A stretch of 64,000 nt of DNA from positions 1 to 64,000 of the forward strand of contig NZ_RBEE01000006.1 in NCBI RefSeq assembly GCF_003725795.1. Direction: 5' to 3'. Below are positions 1 through 9,276 of the stretch, one piece after another (positions within the stretch are counted from its first letter, which is position 1; the number at the start of each line of letters is the position of its first letter). Source of the stretch: Pedobacter jejuensis. GTDB taxonomy: Bacteria > Bacteroidota > Bacteroidia > Sphingobacteriales > Sphingobacteriaceae. Both the position numbers and the translations under genes were made by a program. The notes beneath the pieces are model-generated. The model had not been told where the DNA came from, searched no databases, and worked only from the letters and a program-made list of their open reading frames with translations.

Positions 1-148
1 TAAACCTAGAATTGCCAAGTCCGTGCTTCTTCTCCAGAAAACGTATGCCATCATTGCCATTGATGTACTCGTTACAGACCTTCAGCTTGAATTCCTCGCT
101 ATACTGGCTCTGCCATTTACTCTTGTGGGTTTTTGAATATCTCTCCAT
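1..148 (-). CDS. IS3-type transposase OrfA, N-terminal part (runs off window)
   Basis: The minus-strand frame starts at an ATG at 148-146 and stays open for 49 codons to the window edge. It reads MERYSKTHKSKWQSQY, then SEEFKLKVCNEYINGN, then GIRFLEKKHGLGNS. The basic start followed by a 'YSEEFKLKV..EYI.G..G...L..KHGL' pattern is the usual helix-turn-helix N-terminus of IS3/IS150 OrfA, which binds the IS ends; OrfB, with the DDE catalytic domain, would lie outside the window. Partial at its 3' end. The start is chosen because it lies about 40 bases inside the predicted IS end, the normal arrangement. Confidence 0.65.
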   Translation of the reverse strand, partial: MERYSKTHKSKWQSQYSEEFKLKVCNEYINGNDGIRFLEKKHGLGNSRF

Positions 149-187
149 TTTGTTTACAATTGTGTAAACCTATTTCAGGACGAGACA
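1..187 (-). mobile_element. IS3-family-like insertion sequence, one end only
   Basis: On the minus strand the element appears to begin at 187 with TGTCTCGTCCTGAAATAGG, a TG-starting terminal sequence of the kind seen on IS3/IS150-group elements of Bacteroidota, and then runs leftwards into a transposase OrfA that leaves the window. A short palindromic stretch (TTTACAATTGTGTAAA, 153-168) lies just inside the end. Only one end is visible, so the second inverted repeat and any target duplication cannot be checked. Confidence 0.6.
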
Positions 188-212
188 TAAGTAAGAAAGA
201 TAAAAAACAACA

Positions 213-758
213 ATGAGCCGTAAGTACAAATTCTACAATAAAGAAGGATTATACTTTGTAAGTTTTGCAACTGTATATTGGATAGATGTATTCGTGAGAC
301 CATTATATAACGATGTTTTAGTAGAGAGTTTGAATTATAGTATAACAAATCTGGGTTTAGAATTATATTGCTGGTGTATTATGCCAAGCCATGTGCATTT
401 AATTTTTAAAGCAAAAGATAACAATCCTGATAAAGTACTAGGAAGGATTAAGGAGCACACTTCTAAAACATTGGTAAAAGCGATAAAAGAAAACAGTCAG
501 GAAAGTAGAAAGGAATGGATGCTTTGGATGTTCGAGCGTGCAGGATTAAAAAGTAGCAATGTAAAAGGAAACCAGTTTTGGCAACATAATAATAAGCCAA
601 TTGAATTATGGAGTACAGAAGTAATTGAACAAAAAGCGGATTATCTGCATGATAATCCAGTTGTAGCAGGTTTTGTTAATGAGGCTTGGCATTGGAAATA
701 CAGTAGTGCCGTAGATTATAGCGGAGGTAAAGGATTAATTAAAATTGAGTATTTATGA
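213..758 (+). CDS. REP-associated tyrosine transposase (Y1/HUH, IS200-like)
   Basis: This 181-aa protein belongs to the Y1_Tnp (TnpA_REP, RAYT) group of HUH nucleases, which nick single-stranded DNA hairpins through a covalent tyrosine. The HUH metal motif is visible as MPSHVHLIF (His60, His62) and the catalytic tyrosine region as ADYLHDNPVVAGF (Tyr144), both in the family's usual order and spacing. The length fits family members (about 170-200 aa). It stands alone, 25 bases from the end of an IS3-like element and without left and right IS200 ends nearby, which favours a domesticated RAYT over an active IS200. REP-like hairpins elsewhere in the window (32570-32588, 20340-20360) could be substrates, but that is inference. 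Confidence 0.85.
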   Translation: MSRKYKFYNKEGLYFVSFATVYWIDVFVRPLYNDVLVESLNYSITNLGLELYCWCIMPSHVHLIFKAKDNNPDKVLGRIKEHTSKTLVKAIKENSQESRKEWMLWMFERAGLKSSNVKGNQFWQHNNKPIELWSTEVIEQKADYLHDNPVVAGFVNEAWHWKYSSAVDYSGGKGLIKIEYL

Positions 759-931
759 GTTATTAGAGCATATGCACGACTATGAGTGAAAGCAGGACTG
801 ATGCAACAAAAGAATTACTGAATTTGATTTTCTAATTAATTTTTAAGCGTGTAAATAAGCAGTTACGCTACCTTTTTGGTCGGTTTATTTTGCAATATTT
901 GAGTTTCCATATCAAATAACCAAACCGGATT

Positions 932-3349
932 ATGTTTAAAAAACTACACTTCTATTTTTTAATAGCTGGTATTTGCATTTCATTAAATGCAACCGCACAA
1001 GATGCCGTAAGTTATCAGCTTCCACCAAAAGAAATTGCTGATTTATTGCTTGCCAAACCTACACCTGGCGTAAGTATTGATGATAAAGCCGAGTGGATTT
1101 TATTTAGCGAACGGAATTCATATCCTTCTGTAGAAGAATTGGCAATGCCAGAATATCGCATTGCTGGCTTACGTTTAAATCCAAATAATTATTCGCCAAG
1201 TAGGATTACATACATCAATAATTTTAGCTTAAAAAACATTAAAACCGACAAAACTTTTCCGGTTTCGGGTTTGCCTTCGCCATTATATGCGAGTAACATC
1301 AACTGGAACCCGGCTCAAAATAAAATTGCTTTTACAAATACAACTCAAAAAGGAGTTGATTTATACATTATTGATGTTGCCACAAAAAAAGCAGTTAAAA
1401 CCAACAAAGCTTTCTTAAATGTGGTTTTAGGAAGTGGTTTAACCTGGTTAAATGATAACACAATTATCTACAGAGCTATAACGAAACCTGCAAGCGCAGC
1501 CCCTGTAAAACCTTTAATGCCTCAAGGTCCAACTGTTCAGCAAAATTTGGGTAAGGCAGCACCAAGTCCTACTTATCAGGATTTAATCAAATCGCCGTTC
1601 GATGAGCAGCTTTTCGAATTCTACGGCACATCACAATTGGTAAAAAACACAGCTGGTGTAGAAACCCCAATCGGAAAGCCTGCTATTTATAGCTCAGTAA
1701 GCTTATCACCTGATAAAACATTTATGCTTATTGAAACCATTAGCAAGCCATTTTCTTATCTGGTTACGGCAAACGGTTTTCCATCAACCGTGACGATTAC
1801 CGATTTAGCTGGTAAAGCGGTTAAAGTTCTGGCAGAATTGCCATCATCAGAAGGCACGCCATCGGGTTATGATAACACGCAAAACGTTCCTCGCGGTTTT
1901 TCTTGGAGAGATGATGAACCAGCAACAATAACTTGGTCTAAACCTTTAGATAGTGGTTTGATTAAGAAAAATGTTCCTTTTCACGATGCTGTTTATGCTT
2001 TGAGTGCTCCCTTTTCTAGCACCGAAAAAGAGCTTTTTAAAACTCAAACTCGTTTTCGCGGTGTACAGTGGGGTGATGCAAATTTAGCTTTGGTAATGGA
2101 AGGTTTAAGAAGCAAACAAACCAGTAAAGTAAGTAGATACAATCCATCAATAGGCGCTTTAGAAGAATTGTATAGTCGCAACCAAACCGATGCATACGGC
2201 AATCCAGGAACACCTGTTACCACAAAAAATAAATACGGTCGCTCGGTAATTCATACTGTTGATAATGGCACAAAATTATTGATGAATAACACGGTTGGTT
2301 CATCAGATAAAGGTGATTTACCTTTCTTAGCAAAATTTGATTTAGCGACCAAGAAAAATGACATTATTTGGCGTAGTGCAGAAGGAACTTTTGAATATGT
2401 AAGCGATGTAATTGATGCTGAAAAATTGGTTTTGTTAACCAGAAAAGAAAGTCAGAAACTTGTGCCAAATTATTACATCAAAAATTTAGTGCTTCGTATA
2501 GCCGACAGACCAGTTACCGCATTTTCAAATCCATATCCATCTTTAGATGGCGTTGTTAAAGAAAAGATTTCTTATAAACGAGCCGATGGAGTTGATTTAA
2601 CCGGAGATTTATATTTGCCTAAAGGTTACAACAAGGAAAAAGATGGTCCGTTGCCAACCATTATCTGGGCTTATCCTCGTGAATTTAACTCTGCTGCCGA
2701 TGCCGCACAAATCCGTGGCTCGAAAGATAAATTTACCGCAATTGCATGGGGCTCACCTATTTATTGGGTTACAAGAGGTTATGCCGTGCTAGATAATGCC
2801 GAAATGCCTATTGTTGCAAAAGATGGCAAAAAGCCTAATGATACCTTTGTAGATCAATTAAGTTTAAATGCCGAAGCTGCCATTAATAAGTTATCTGATT
2901 TAGGTGTTGGTGATAGGAAACGTATGGCCGTTGGCGGACATAGCTATGGTGCGTTTATGACTGCCAATCTTTTAGCGCACACCAATTTATTTGCAGCTGG
3001 TATTGCCAGAAGCGGCGCCTACAACCGTACATTAACTCCCTTTGGTTTCCAGAATGAAGAACGTACGTATTGGAAGGCACCACAATTGTATTATGAAATG
3101 AGTCCATTTAGTTATGCTGATAAAATTAAAACACCGCTGTTGTTGATACATGGTGATTCTGACGATAATACAGGCACATTTCCAATAAACAGCGAGCGCT
3201 TATTTGCAGCCATAAAAGGTGCAGGTGGTACCGTTCGATTTGTATTTTTACCTTATGAAGCACATGGTTACCGTGGTAAAGAAAATATTTTACATGCCCT
3301 TTGGGAGCAAGACCAATGGCTAGAAAAATACGTTAAAAACAAAAAATAA
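932..3349 (+). CDS. secreted S9 family serine peptidase (prolyl oligopeptidase fold, glutamyl-endopeptidase-like)
   Basis: The 805-aa protein begins with a signal peptide (hydrophobic stretch ending near NATAQ), so it probably acts in the periplasm. Residues about 30-530 form the beta-propeller-like N-terminal part; the last 260 residues are the alpha/beta-hydrolase domain. The nucleophile is Ser671 in GGHSYGAF, the acid lies in HGDSDDN (about 742-745), and the histidine is His778 in EAHGYRG, so the triad is complete. The N-terminal stretch PPKEIADLLLAKPTPG...EELAMPEYRIAGLR resembles the S9D glutamyl endopeptidases known from plant chloroplasts and bacteria better than dipeptidyl peptidase IV, so cleavage after Glu is possible but unproven. 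Monocistronic: a strong terminator follows directly. Confidence 0.88.
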   Translation: MFKKLHFYFLIAGICISLNATAQDAVSYQLPPKEIADLLLAKPTPGVSIDDKAEWILFSERNSYPSVEELAMPEYRIAGLRLNPNNYSPSRITYINNFSLKNIKTDKTFPVSGLPSPLYASNINWNPAQNKIAFTNTTQKGVDLYIIDVATKKAVKTNKAFLNVVLGSGLTWLNDNTIIYRAITKPASAAPVKPLMPQGPTVQQNLGKAAPSPTYQDLIKSPFDEQLFEFYGTSQLVKNTAGVETPIGKPAIYSSVSLSPDKTFMLIETISKPFSYLVTANGFPSTVTITDLAGKAVKVLAELPSSEGTPSGYDNTQNVPRGFSWRDDEPATITWSKPLDSGLIKKNVPFHDAVYALSAPFSSTEKELFKTQTRFRGVQWGDANLALVMEGLRSKQTSKVSRYNPSIGALEELYSRNQTDAYGNPGTPVTTKNKYGRSVIHTVDNGTKLLMNNTVGSSDKGDLPFLAKFDLATKKNDIIWRSAEGTFEYVSDVIDAEKLVLLTRKESQKLVPNYYIKNLVLRIADRPVTAFSNPYPSLDGVVKEKISYKRADGVDLTGDLYLPKGYNKEKDGPLPTIIWAYPREFNSAADAAQIRGSKDKFTAIAWGSPIYWVTRGYAVLDNAEMPIVAKDGKKPNDTFVDQLSLNAEAAINKLSDLGVGDRKRMAVGGHSYGAFMTANLLAHTNLFAAGIARSGAYNRTLTPFGFQNEERTYWKAPQLYYEMSPFSYADKIKTPLLLIHGDSDDNTGTFPINSERLFAAIKGAGGTVRFVFLPYEAHGYRGKENILHALWEQDQWLEKYVKNKK

Positions 3350-3370
3350 AATTTATTAAAAATTATTTAA

Positions 3371-3396
3371 ATGCTCCGATAACGGAGCATTTTTTG
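3371..3396 (+). terminator. intrinsic terminator after the S9 peptidase gene
   Basis: ATGCTCC-GATAAC-GGAGCAT forms a hairpin of seven pairs followed by a run of T (3390-3396), 20 bases after the stop codon of the peptidase gene. Confidence 0.8.
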
Positions 3397-3482
3397 TTTA
3401 ACATTAGTGTTGTTTACGGTTATTAAGTAATTTTACATGTTAAATTAAAGTCGCCCTCTATAAATACTATTTGCAATAAATT

Positions 3483-4364
3483 ATGGATTACATAGATTAC
3501 TATAAAGTTCTGGAAATTAAGAAGGATGCTACAACAGATGATATTAAAAAAGCGTACAGAAAGCAAGCCAGGAAATATCATCCAGATTTAAACCCAAATA
3601 ATGAAGAAGCAAATAAAAAATTTCAGCAAGTAAATGAGGCTAACGAAGTTTTAAGCGACCCGGAAAAACGGAAGAAGTACGATAGACACGGTAAAGATTG
3701 GCAACATGCAGATCAGTTTAATTCGCAGCGGCAACAAAGACCGCAAGGTGGAGGTTTTGGTCGTGGGTTTTCTGGAAGCTTTGGTGGCGATGACTTCTCT
3801 GATTTCTTCTCTTCGATGTTTGGAGGTGGCGGACAACGAAGCAGTGGGCGCTCCCCTTTTAAAGGTCAGGATTTTACGGCAGAACTAAACCTAAATTTGT
3901 TAGATGCTTACACTACGCACAAACAAACGCTTACCGTTAATGGCAAACAAGTTCGCATCACAATTCCTGCCGGAATAGAAAACGGACAAAAAATCAAACT
4001 TCCGGGCTATGGTGCTCCAGGCCCGAATAATGGACCAGCAGGAGATTTATACATCACTTTTAATATAGCAGAACACCATAAATTCAAACGAAAAGGTAAT
4101 GATATTTACATACAACAAGATGTAGATTTATATACTGCAGTTTTGGGTGGTGAAGCAATTGTAGAAACTTTAAGTGGTAAAGTAAAACTTAATATCCCCG
4201 CAGGAACACAACCTGACACCAATTTACGCTTAAAAGGGAAAGGATATCCGGTATATAAAAAAGAAAATCAATTCGGCGATTTGTATGTTAAGTGGCAAAT
4301 TAAAATACCCACCAATTTAAACGCCAAGCAAAAGGAATTATTTGAGCAGTTATCAAAACTCTAA
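3483..4364 (+). CDS. DnaJ/CbpA-type J-domain co-chaperone
   Basis: A cytoplasmic Hsp40 of 293 aa. The J domain covers residues 4-70 with the HPD motif at 33-35 (KYHPDLNP), needed to stimulate DnaK ATPase. A Gly/Phe-rich linker follows (about 80-125), and the C-terminal substrate-binding domain (DnaJ_C) covers about 128-285. The four-repeat CxxCxGxG zinc finger of DnaJ proper is absent, so this is a type II Hsp40 like E. coli CbpA rather than DnaJ. It is not in an operon with dnaK, which lies 5 kb downstream on the other strand. The start ATG at 3483 gives the standard J-domain opening (DYYKVLEI). Confidence 0.9.
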   Translation: MDYIDYYKVLEIKKDATTDDIKKAYRKQARKYHPDLNPNNEEANKKFQQVNEANEVLSDPEKRKKYDRHGKDWQHADQFNSQRQQRPQGGGFGRGFSGSFGGDDFSDFFSSMFGGGGQRSSGRSPFKGQDFTAELNLNLLDAYTTHKQTLTVNGKQVRITIPAGIENGQKIKLPGYGAPGPNNGPAGDLYITFNIAEHHKFKRKGNDIYIQQDVDLYTAVLGGEAIVETLSGKVKLNIPAGTQPDTNLRLKGKGYPVYKKENQFGDLYVKWQIKIPTNLNAKQKELFEQLSKL

Positions 4365-4511
4365 TTGATAATCTACCTGGAAATTTAGGATATACTAAAA
4401 CGCTCTCATATACAATAAAATCATTCATGTTGATAAATTGTCTTTCTCCTTCAAGATAAAAAACTATTATTTAACATTAGTTTATTAAATTGTGGCATTA
4501 AAACTAAAACA

Positions 4512-6086
4512 ATGAGTGATTCTTCTGTAAAATTTATTGAAAAAATAAAAGCCGCTTATTCACCAACTGGCTCATCAATTTACCTTGGTGCTGGCATTTT
4601 AGAAGGCCAGGTTTACGGCGATGCCGAAGTAAATTTATCATTAAAAATGATGAACAGACACGGTTTAATTGCTGGTGCAACAGGAACTGGTAAAACCCGA
4701 ACACTTCAATTGCTTGCCGAACAACTTTCTGATGCAGGAGTGCCCGTGTTTATGCTTGATGTTAAAGGAGATTTATCAGGTTTAAATCAGCCAGGCAGCA
4801 TAAATCCGAAAATAGAGGAGCGTTCTGCTCAACTAAATAAACCTTTTACGCCAACCGGCTTCCCTGTTGAAATATATTCGCTATCAGGCAAACTTGGTGC
4901 GCAAATGAGGGCAACCGTTTTAGAGTTCGGTCCGACACTTTTATCAAAAGTTTTAGATTTGAACGATACTCAATCGGGTGTTATGGCTGTTATTTTCAAA
5001 TATGCTGATGATAACAAAATGCCCATCATCGATCTTAACGATTTAAAAAAGCTCATCTCATATCTGTCAGAAGGTGCTGGCGCAGCAGAGATTAAAGAAA
5101 GTTATGGTAGTATTTCAACCGCGACTTCAGGTACTATTTTAAGAAAGATTGTTGCCATCGAACAACAGGGCTTAGCAGGAATGTTTGGAGAAAAATCTTT
5201 CGATGCCGATGATTTATTTGAACGGGTAGATGGCAAAGGTGTTATCAGTTTATTAAACATCGCCGATGTTCAAAACCAGCCTGTTTTATACTCTACTTTT
5301 TTACTAAGCTTGCTTGCCGAATTGTTTAATACGTTACCAGAGGTTGGAGATTTGGACAAACCCAAATTGGTTTTCTTTTTTGATGAAGCACACTTGCTTT
5401 TTAACAATTCATCGAAAACATTTTTAGAGCAAATTGAAACGATAATCAGATTAATACGTTCAAAAGGTGTAGGCGTTTTCTTTTGCACACAATCACCAAC
5501 GGATGTTCCGGAAAGTGTTTTAGGACAACTGGGAAATAGAGTGCAACATGCATTACGAGCTTTTACGCCTAATGATGTTGATGCGTTAAAAAAGACTGTT
5601 AATACATATCCAAAGTCAGAATTCTATGAAATAGACAAAGTATTAACTTCATTAGGAACCGGACAAGCCTTAGTAACCGTACTCAATGAAAAAGGAATTC
5701 CTACAGAAGTTTCGGCTACAATGCTAACACCACCAAGAGCAGTAATGGGGCCACTTACCGCTGCTGATTTCGAAAAAGTTGTTTCTGGAAGCCAGATGTA
5801 TGCAAAATATAAAGATGCCATTGACCCTGAAAGTGCTTATGATATTTTAACAAAAAGAATTAATGAGCAAACCGCAGCAGCAGAGCAACAAAAACAAGCA
5901 GCGGAAGCACAAAAACAAGCAGAAATAGAAAGCAAGCCAAAACCCGGAGAAAAAAGTTTAGTAGAAAAAGTTATGGGTGCCACTATTACCCGCCAAATTG
6001 GTAGAGAAATTGTCCGAGGATTATTTGGCATGCTAACTGGAAAAAAAACACGCAGCAAAAGTGGCGGTGGTTTATTTGGATTTTAA
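4512..6086 (+). CDS. HerA-like ATPase / DUF853 family protein
   Basis: The 524-aa protein matches the DUF853 ('helicase HerA-like, C-terminal') family. The Walker A motif is GATGTGKT (55-62), and a Walker B-like acidic motif, VFFFDEAHLLF, sits near residue 290. Family members are FtsK/HerA-clan P-loop ATPases; E. coli YjgR is the common model and its role is not settled. The tail (from about 455) is rich in Ala, Gln and Lys, predicted coiled coil, then a Gly-rich end. No HerA partner nuclease (NurA) is next to it, so an involvement in DNA end resection is not supported here. Separate from the J-protein gene by 147 bases without a clear terminator. Confidence 0.85.
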   Translation: MSDSSVKFIEKIKAAYSPTGSSIYLGAGILEGQVYGDAEVNLSLKMMNRHGLIAGATGTGKTRTLQLLAEQLSDAGVPVFMLDVKGDLSGLNQPGSINPKIEERSAQLNKPFTPTGFPVEIYSLSGKLGAQMRATVLEFGPTLLSKVLDLNDTQSGVMAVIFKYADDNKMPIIDLNDLKKLISYLSEGAGAAEIKESYGSISTATSGTILRKIVAIEQQGLAGMFGEKSFDADDLFERVDGKGVISLLNIADVQNQPVLYSTFLLSLLAELFNTLPEVGDLDKPKLVFFFDEAHLLFNNSSKTFLEQIETIIRLIRSKGVGVFFCTQSPTDVPESVLGQLGNRVQHALRAFTPNDVDALKKTVNTYPKSEFYEIDKVLTSLGTGQALVTVLNEKGIPTEVSATMLTPPRAVMGPLTAADFEKVVSGSQMYAKYKDAIDPESAYDILTKRINEQTAAAEQQKQAAEAQKQAEIESKPKPGEKSLVEKVMGATITRQIGREIVRGLFGMLTGKKTRSKSGGGLFGF

Positions 6087-6328
6087 ACATATATTTTGGC
6101 ATCAATCTGAAAACCTTCTAAATAATATTCAAGAAATTTAAATGAAGTTTTTAAGGCGTTGCAATAGAATGGGATGCTTTCGCCGAAATACAAGCTAAAA
6201 CAAAAACTATTTTCGCTTTATTTCGTATTTATCAAAGTGAAATTGCCAATTCTAATAATAAAGATTGACGTAAAGGATTTATCTTAATAAATTTAATTTT
6301 ACACTTAAAAAATTAACGCTTAAACTAA

Positions 6329-6357
6329 TTGAAAAACGATTAGTATTATTATTTTCG
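6329..6357 (+). promoter_or_regulatory. Bacteroidota-type promoter for the nucleotidyltransferase gene
   Basis: TTG at 6329-6331, an 18-base spacer, and TATTTTCG at 6350-6357 match the -33/-7 pattern TTG ... TAnnTTTG with one change. Transcription would start about four bases after the -7 box, essentially at the ATG at 6362, predicting a leaderless mRNA. Confidence 0.45.
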
Positions 6358-6361
6358 TAAT

Positions 6362-7261
6362 ATGAAACCTACCCTATTAATACTGGCTGCCGGAATGGCA
6401 AGTCGCTATGGAAGCATGAAACAGATTGATGGATTTGGCCCGAACGGTGAAACCATTATTGATTATTCTATTTATGACGCAATTAATGCTGGTTTTGGCA
6501 AAGTTGTTTTCATCATTAAAGAAGAATTTGTAGATAATTTTAAGTCTATTTTCGAACCAAAATTAAACGGAAAAATTGAGATAGATTATGTTTTTCAAAA
6601 TTTCGATTTAAAGCAATTTGGTATAGAAGAAGAAATATATAGAGAAAAACCATGGGGTACTGCTCATGCAATACTTGCCGCCAGAAATGTAGTTAAAGAG
6701 CCATTCTGTGTAATCAACGCTGATGATTATTATGGTTACGATGCCTTTAAAAAAATGGTAGATTTCTTGTCAGATGAAGCATCAGACAGTAATTTTTCTA
6801 TCATTGGATATGAAGTTGGTAAAACACTTTCAGAATTTGGTGCAGTTTCTCGTGGCGTTTGTAAAGTAGATGCTGCTGGTAATTTAGAAGAAATTATCGA
6901 GCGTACTAAAGTTTATCCAAAAGATGGAAATATCTTTTATGAAGAAGATGGAGAAGAATTTCCGTTAAGTTTCGAAACACCGGTATCGATGAATTTTTGG
7001 GGCTTCACTCCCGCTGTTTTCAAAATAACTGAGAAATTATTTGTAGAGTTTGCAATGGCAAATAAAGATAAACCGAAAGCAGAATTTTTTATTCCTTTAA
7101 TCGGCGAAAACCTTGTTAAAAGCGGAGAAGCTACATTTCAAGTCGTACCAACTTCTAACAAATGGTTTGGCGTAACCTACAAAGAAGATAAACCTTATGT
7201 TCAAGATAGTATTAACCAATTGGTTAAAAACGGAACATACCCAGAAAAACTATGGAATTAA
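6362..7261 (+). CDS. NTP transferase domain protein (sugar-1-phosphate nucleotidyltransferase)
   Basis: The 299-aa protein has a GT-A-like nucleotidyltransferase fold. The N-terminus LILAAGMASRYGSMKQ is the nucleotide-binding signature (usual form LAAGxGxRxGxxK). A metal-binding acidic motif, INADDYYG, lies near residue 120. It should join a sugar 1-phosphate to a nucleoside triphosphate in the cytoplasm; the exact sugar cannot be read. Its stop codon overlaps the start of the downstream kinase gene by 10 bases, so translation of the pair is probably coupled, and the kinase would supply the sugar 1-phosphate. Upstream there is a good promoter whose predicted start site falls on the ATG. Confidence 0.82.
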   Translation: MKPTLLILAAGMASRYGSMKQIDGFGPNGETIIDYSIYDAINAGFGKVVFIIKEEFVDNFKSIFEPKLNGKIEIDYVFQNFDLKQFGIEEEIYREKPWGTAHAILAARNVVKEPFCVINADDYYGYDAFKKMVDFLSDEASDSNFSIIGYEVGKTLSEFGAVSRGVCKVDAAGNLEEIIERTKVYPKDGNIFYEEDGEEFPLSFETPVSMNFWGFTPAVFKITEKLFVEFAMANKDKPKAEFFIPLIGENLVKSGEATFQVVPTSNKWFGVTYKEDKPYVQDSINQLVKNGTYPEKLWN

Positions 7262-8325
7262 ATTTAGATTCTGAAGTTTTAAAAGCATACGGTTTTAACA
7301 AAGAAAATATCAAAATTACTCAAATAGGTACTGGTCTAATCAACCGTACCTATTTGCTTTCTCCTTCTGGCACAACCAAACAGTACATTCTTCAAAATAT
7401 AAATACGTTAGTTTTTGTCAATCCACAGGCAGTGGCTGATAATTTAAAAGCAATAGCAAACTATCTGCTTACAAAATTCCCGGAATATCTATTTGTAAAA
7501 CCAATTTCTACCATTGATGGAGCGGAAATGGCCTTTATAAATGAAGAGTACTGGAGGTTATTACCTTTTGTAGAAGATACGGTTTCATTAGATGTCTTAG
7601 TTGATGAAAACCAAGCTTATGAAGCAGCAAAGCAATTCGGAAAATTAAGTCGTTTATTAGATGATTTCGATGCTTCTACTTTGGAGCCAACCATACCGGG
7701 ATTTCATGATCTAGGCCTGCGATTTAAACAATTTACAGAAGCGATTATCGAAGCTTCGATGGAACTGAAAGAGCTAGCTAAAGCCGAAATTGATGATGCT
7801 TTGAGGTATAAATACCTACTCGATTTTTTTAAATCCTATTCTCACAGAGCTGATTTCCCGGATAGGGTTATGCATCATGATACTAAAATCAGTAATGTAT
7901 TATTGAATGCCGAAACCTTTGAAGGTGTTTGTGTAATCGATTTAGATACCATAATGCCAGGTAAATTCATCTCAGATTTAGGCGACATGTTACGCACCTA
8001 TCTTTGTGCTTTTTCAGAAAATGAAATCGATTTAAGTAAAGTTAAAATACGCATAAATTATTTTGAAGCCACCGTTAAAGGTTATTTATCTGAAATGAAA
8101 AATATCCTTACCGATACAGAAAAAGAATTGATTTTATTTTCTGGAAGATATATGATTTACATGCAAGCTTTACGCTTTTTAACTGATTTTTTAAGCGGAA
8201 ACGCTTATTACCAGACCAACTATCCTACTCAAAATTTAGATAGAGCAAGAAATCAGTTCAGGCTATTGCAAGAAATTTCTGCAAACGAAAAAGAGTTGCA
8301 GGATATTATCGATGGAAATTTGTAA
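7252..8325 (+). CDS. phosphotransferase (APH/NahK-like N-acetylhexosamine kinase family)
   Basis: This 357-aa protein shows the aminoglycoside-phosphotransferase/choline-kinase fold: GLINRTYLL near the start (nucleotide-binding loop), the catalytic-loop motif VMHHDTKISNVLLN around residues 205-218, and the metal-binding VIDLDTIMPG (about 227-236). It resembles N-acetylhexosamine 1-kinases (NahK), which make GlcNAc/GalNAc 1-phosphate. The overlap with the nucleotidyltransferase gene suggests a two-step salvage route, sugar to sugar 1-phosphate to NDP-sugar, a pairing seen for NahK. The ATG at 7252 lies inside the upstream gene. Substrate is inferred, not shown. Confidence 0.78.
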   Translation: MELNLDSEVLKAYGFNKENIKITQIGTGLINRTYLLSPSGTTKQYILQNINTLVFVNPQAVADNLKAIANYLLTKFPEYLFVKPISTIDGAEMAFINEEYWRLLPFVEDTVSLDVLVDENQAYEAAKQFGKLSRLLDDFDASTLEPTIPGFHDLGLRFKQFTEAIIEASMELKELAKAEIDDALRYKYLLDFFKSYSHRADFPDRVMHHDTKISNVLLNAETFEGVCVIDLDTIMPGKFISDLGDMLRTYLCAFSENEIDLSKVKIRINYFEATVKGYLSEMKNILTDTEKELILFSGRYMIYMQALRFLTDFLSGNAYYQTNYPTQNLDRARNQFRLLQEISANEKELQDIIDGNL

Positions 8326-8516
8326 GTGACTGATTTTGAAAGCTTAAATTTTTGATTCTCTTTTTAAACAGGATAATTGGAAAACGTGATTGTATGTTTT
8401 TTGAAGGATTAATTTCTGCAACCTAAATGTTACTCACCTTTGTTCTTAAGGAAAAACCGCTTGCCAGTTTCTATCGTAAGTACCCCAATTATAAACTTAA
8501 ACAAAAAACAAATAGC

Positions 8517-9107
8517 ATGAAAAAGCAATTTTTAAGTCTGGCAATGGGTGTAACATTTTTAGCTTCTATCGTAGCTTGTAGTTCTCCTAAAACAGATTCA
8601 TCTGCAGACAGTACAGTAGTAGATTCTAGTTCAATGGCGATGGATACTACCGCAAAAGAAACTGGTGTTGAAGTTGGCGGTGCAATGATGGTACCTTCAA
8701 AAAACATTGTAGAAAACGCAATTGAATCTAAAGATCACACTACATTGGTAGCAGCGGTAAAACAAGCAGGTTTAGTTGAAACTTTAAGCGGTACAGGACC
8801 ATTTACTGTATTTGCTCCAACAAACGAAGCATTTGCAGCAGTTCCAAAAGCTACTTTAGATGGTTTAATGAAACCAGAAATGAAAGCAGATTTGACTAAA
8901 ATTTTAACTTACCACGTAGTTCCTGGTGCGTTAAAAGCAGCAGATTTGAAAGATGGTGAAGAGTTAACTACTGTACAAGGTGGCAAACTTAAAGTATCTG
9001 TTAAAGATGGTAAAGTAATGATTAACGGTGCAAACGTTACTATTGCAGATGTTGTTTCAAGCAACGGAATTACCCACGTTATTGATGGCGTTTTAATGCC
9101 AAAATAA
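8517..9107 (+). CDS. fasciclin-domain lipoprotein
   Basis: The start at 8517 gives a lipoprotein signal peptide with lipobox ASIVAC (Cys21); an earlier in-frame ATG at 8427 would add 30 residues with no hydrophobic character and would bury the signal peptide, so it is rejected. Residues about 22-55 are a Ser/Asp/Thr-rich linker. A single FAS1 domain (about 65-195) follows, with the conserved FTVFAPTNEAFAAVP and LTYHVVPG motifs and a final NGITHVIDGVLMP. Such proteins are surface or periplasmic adhesion-type modules of unknown ligand. Total 196 aa, the usual size for single-domain bacterial FAS1 lipoproteins. A shared bidirectional terminator lies between it and dnaK. Confidence 0.9.
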   Translation: MKKQFLSLAMGVTFLASIVACSSPKTDSSADSTVVDSSSMAMDTTAKETGVEVGGAMMVPSKNIVENAIESKDHTTLVAAVKQAGLVETLSGTGPFTVFAPTNEAFAAVPKATLDGLMKPEMKADLTKILTYHVVPGALKAADLKDGEELTTVQGGKLKVSVKDGKVMINGANVTIADVVSSNGITHVIDGVLMPK

Positions 9108-9202
9108 TCCAGATTATTTTTGTTATCACCTTTCATTAATTCATAGCATTAATATGCTGGAGAACTTTTGAAAGAAGGTTATACAAAAAACCACTACACA
9201 AA

Positions 9203-9235
9203 AAAAGCGTCCCGATGTAAAATCGGGACGCTTTT
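9203..9235. terminator. bidirectional intrinsic terminator between fasciclin gene and dnaK
   Basis: AAAAGCGTCCCGAT (9203-9216) pairs perfectly with ATCGGGACGCTTTT (9222-9235) around a GTAAA loop. A-tract on the left and T-tract on the right let it serve both converging genes. Confidence 0.88.
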
Positions 9236-9276
9236 GTATTTTAAATCTTCGGACTTTCGGTCTTCAGACTTTCTGA

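Noticed and set aside
8427..8516. Longer start for the fasciclin protein
   Set aside because: It would place 30 charged residues before the lipoprotein signal, destroying export.
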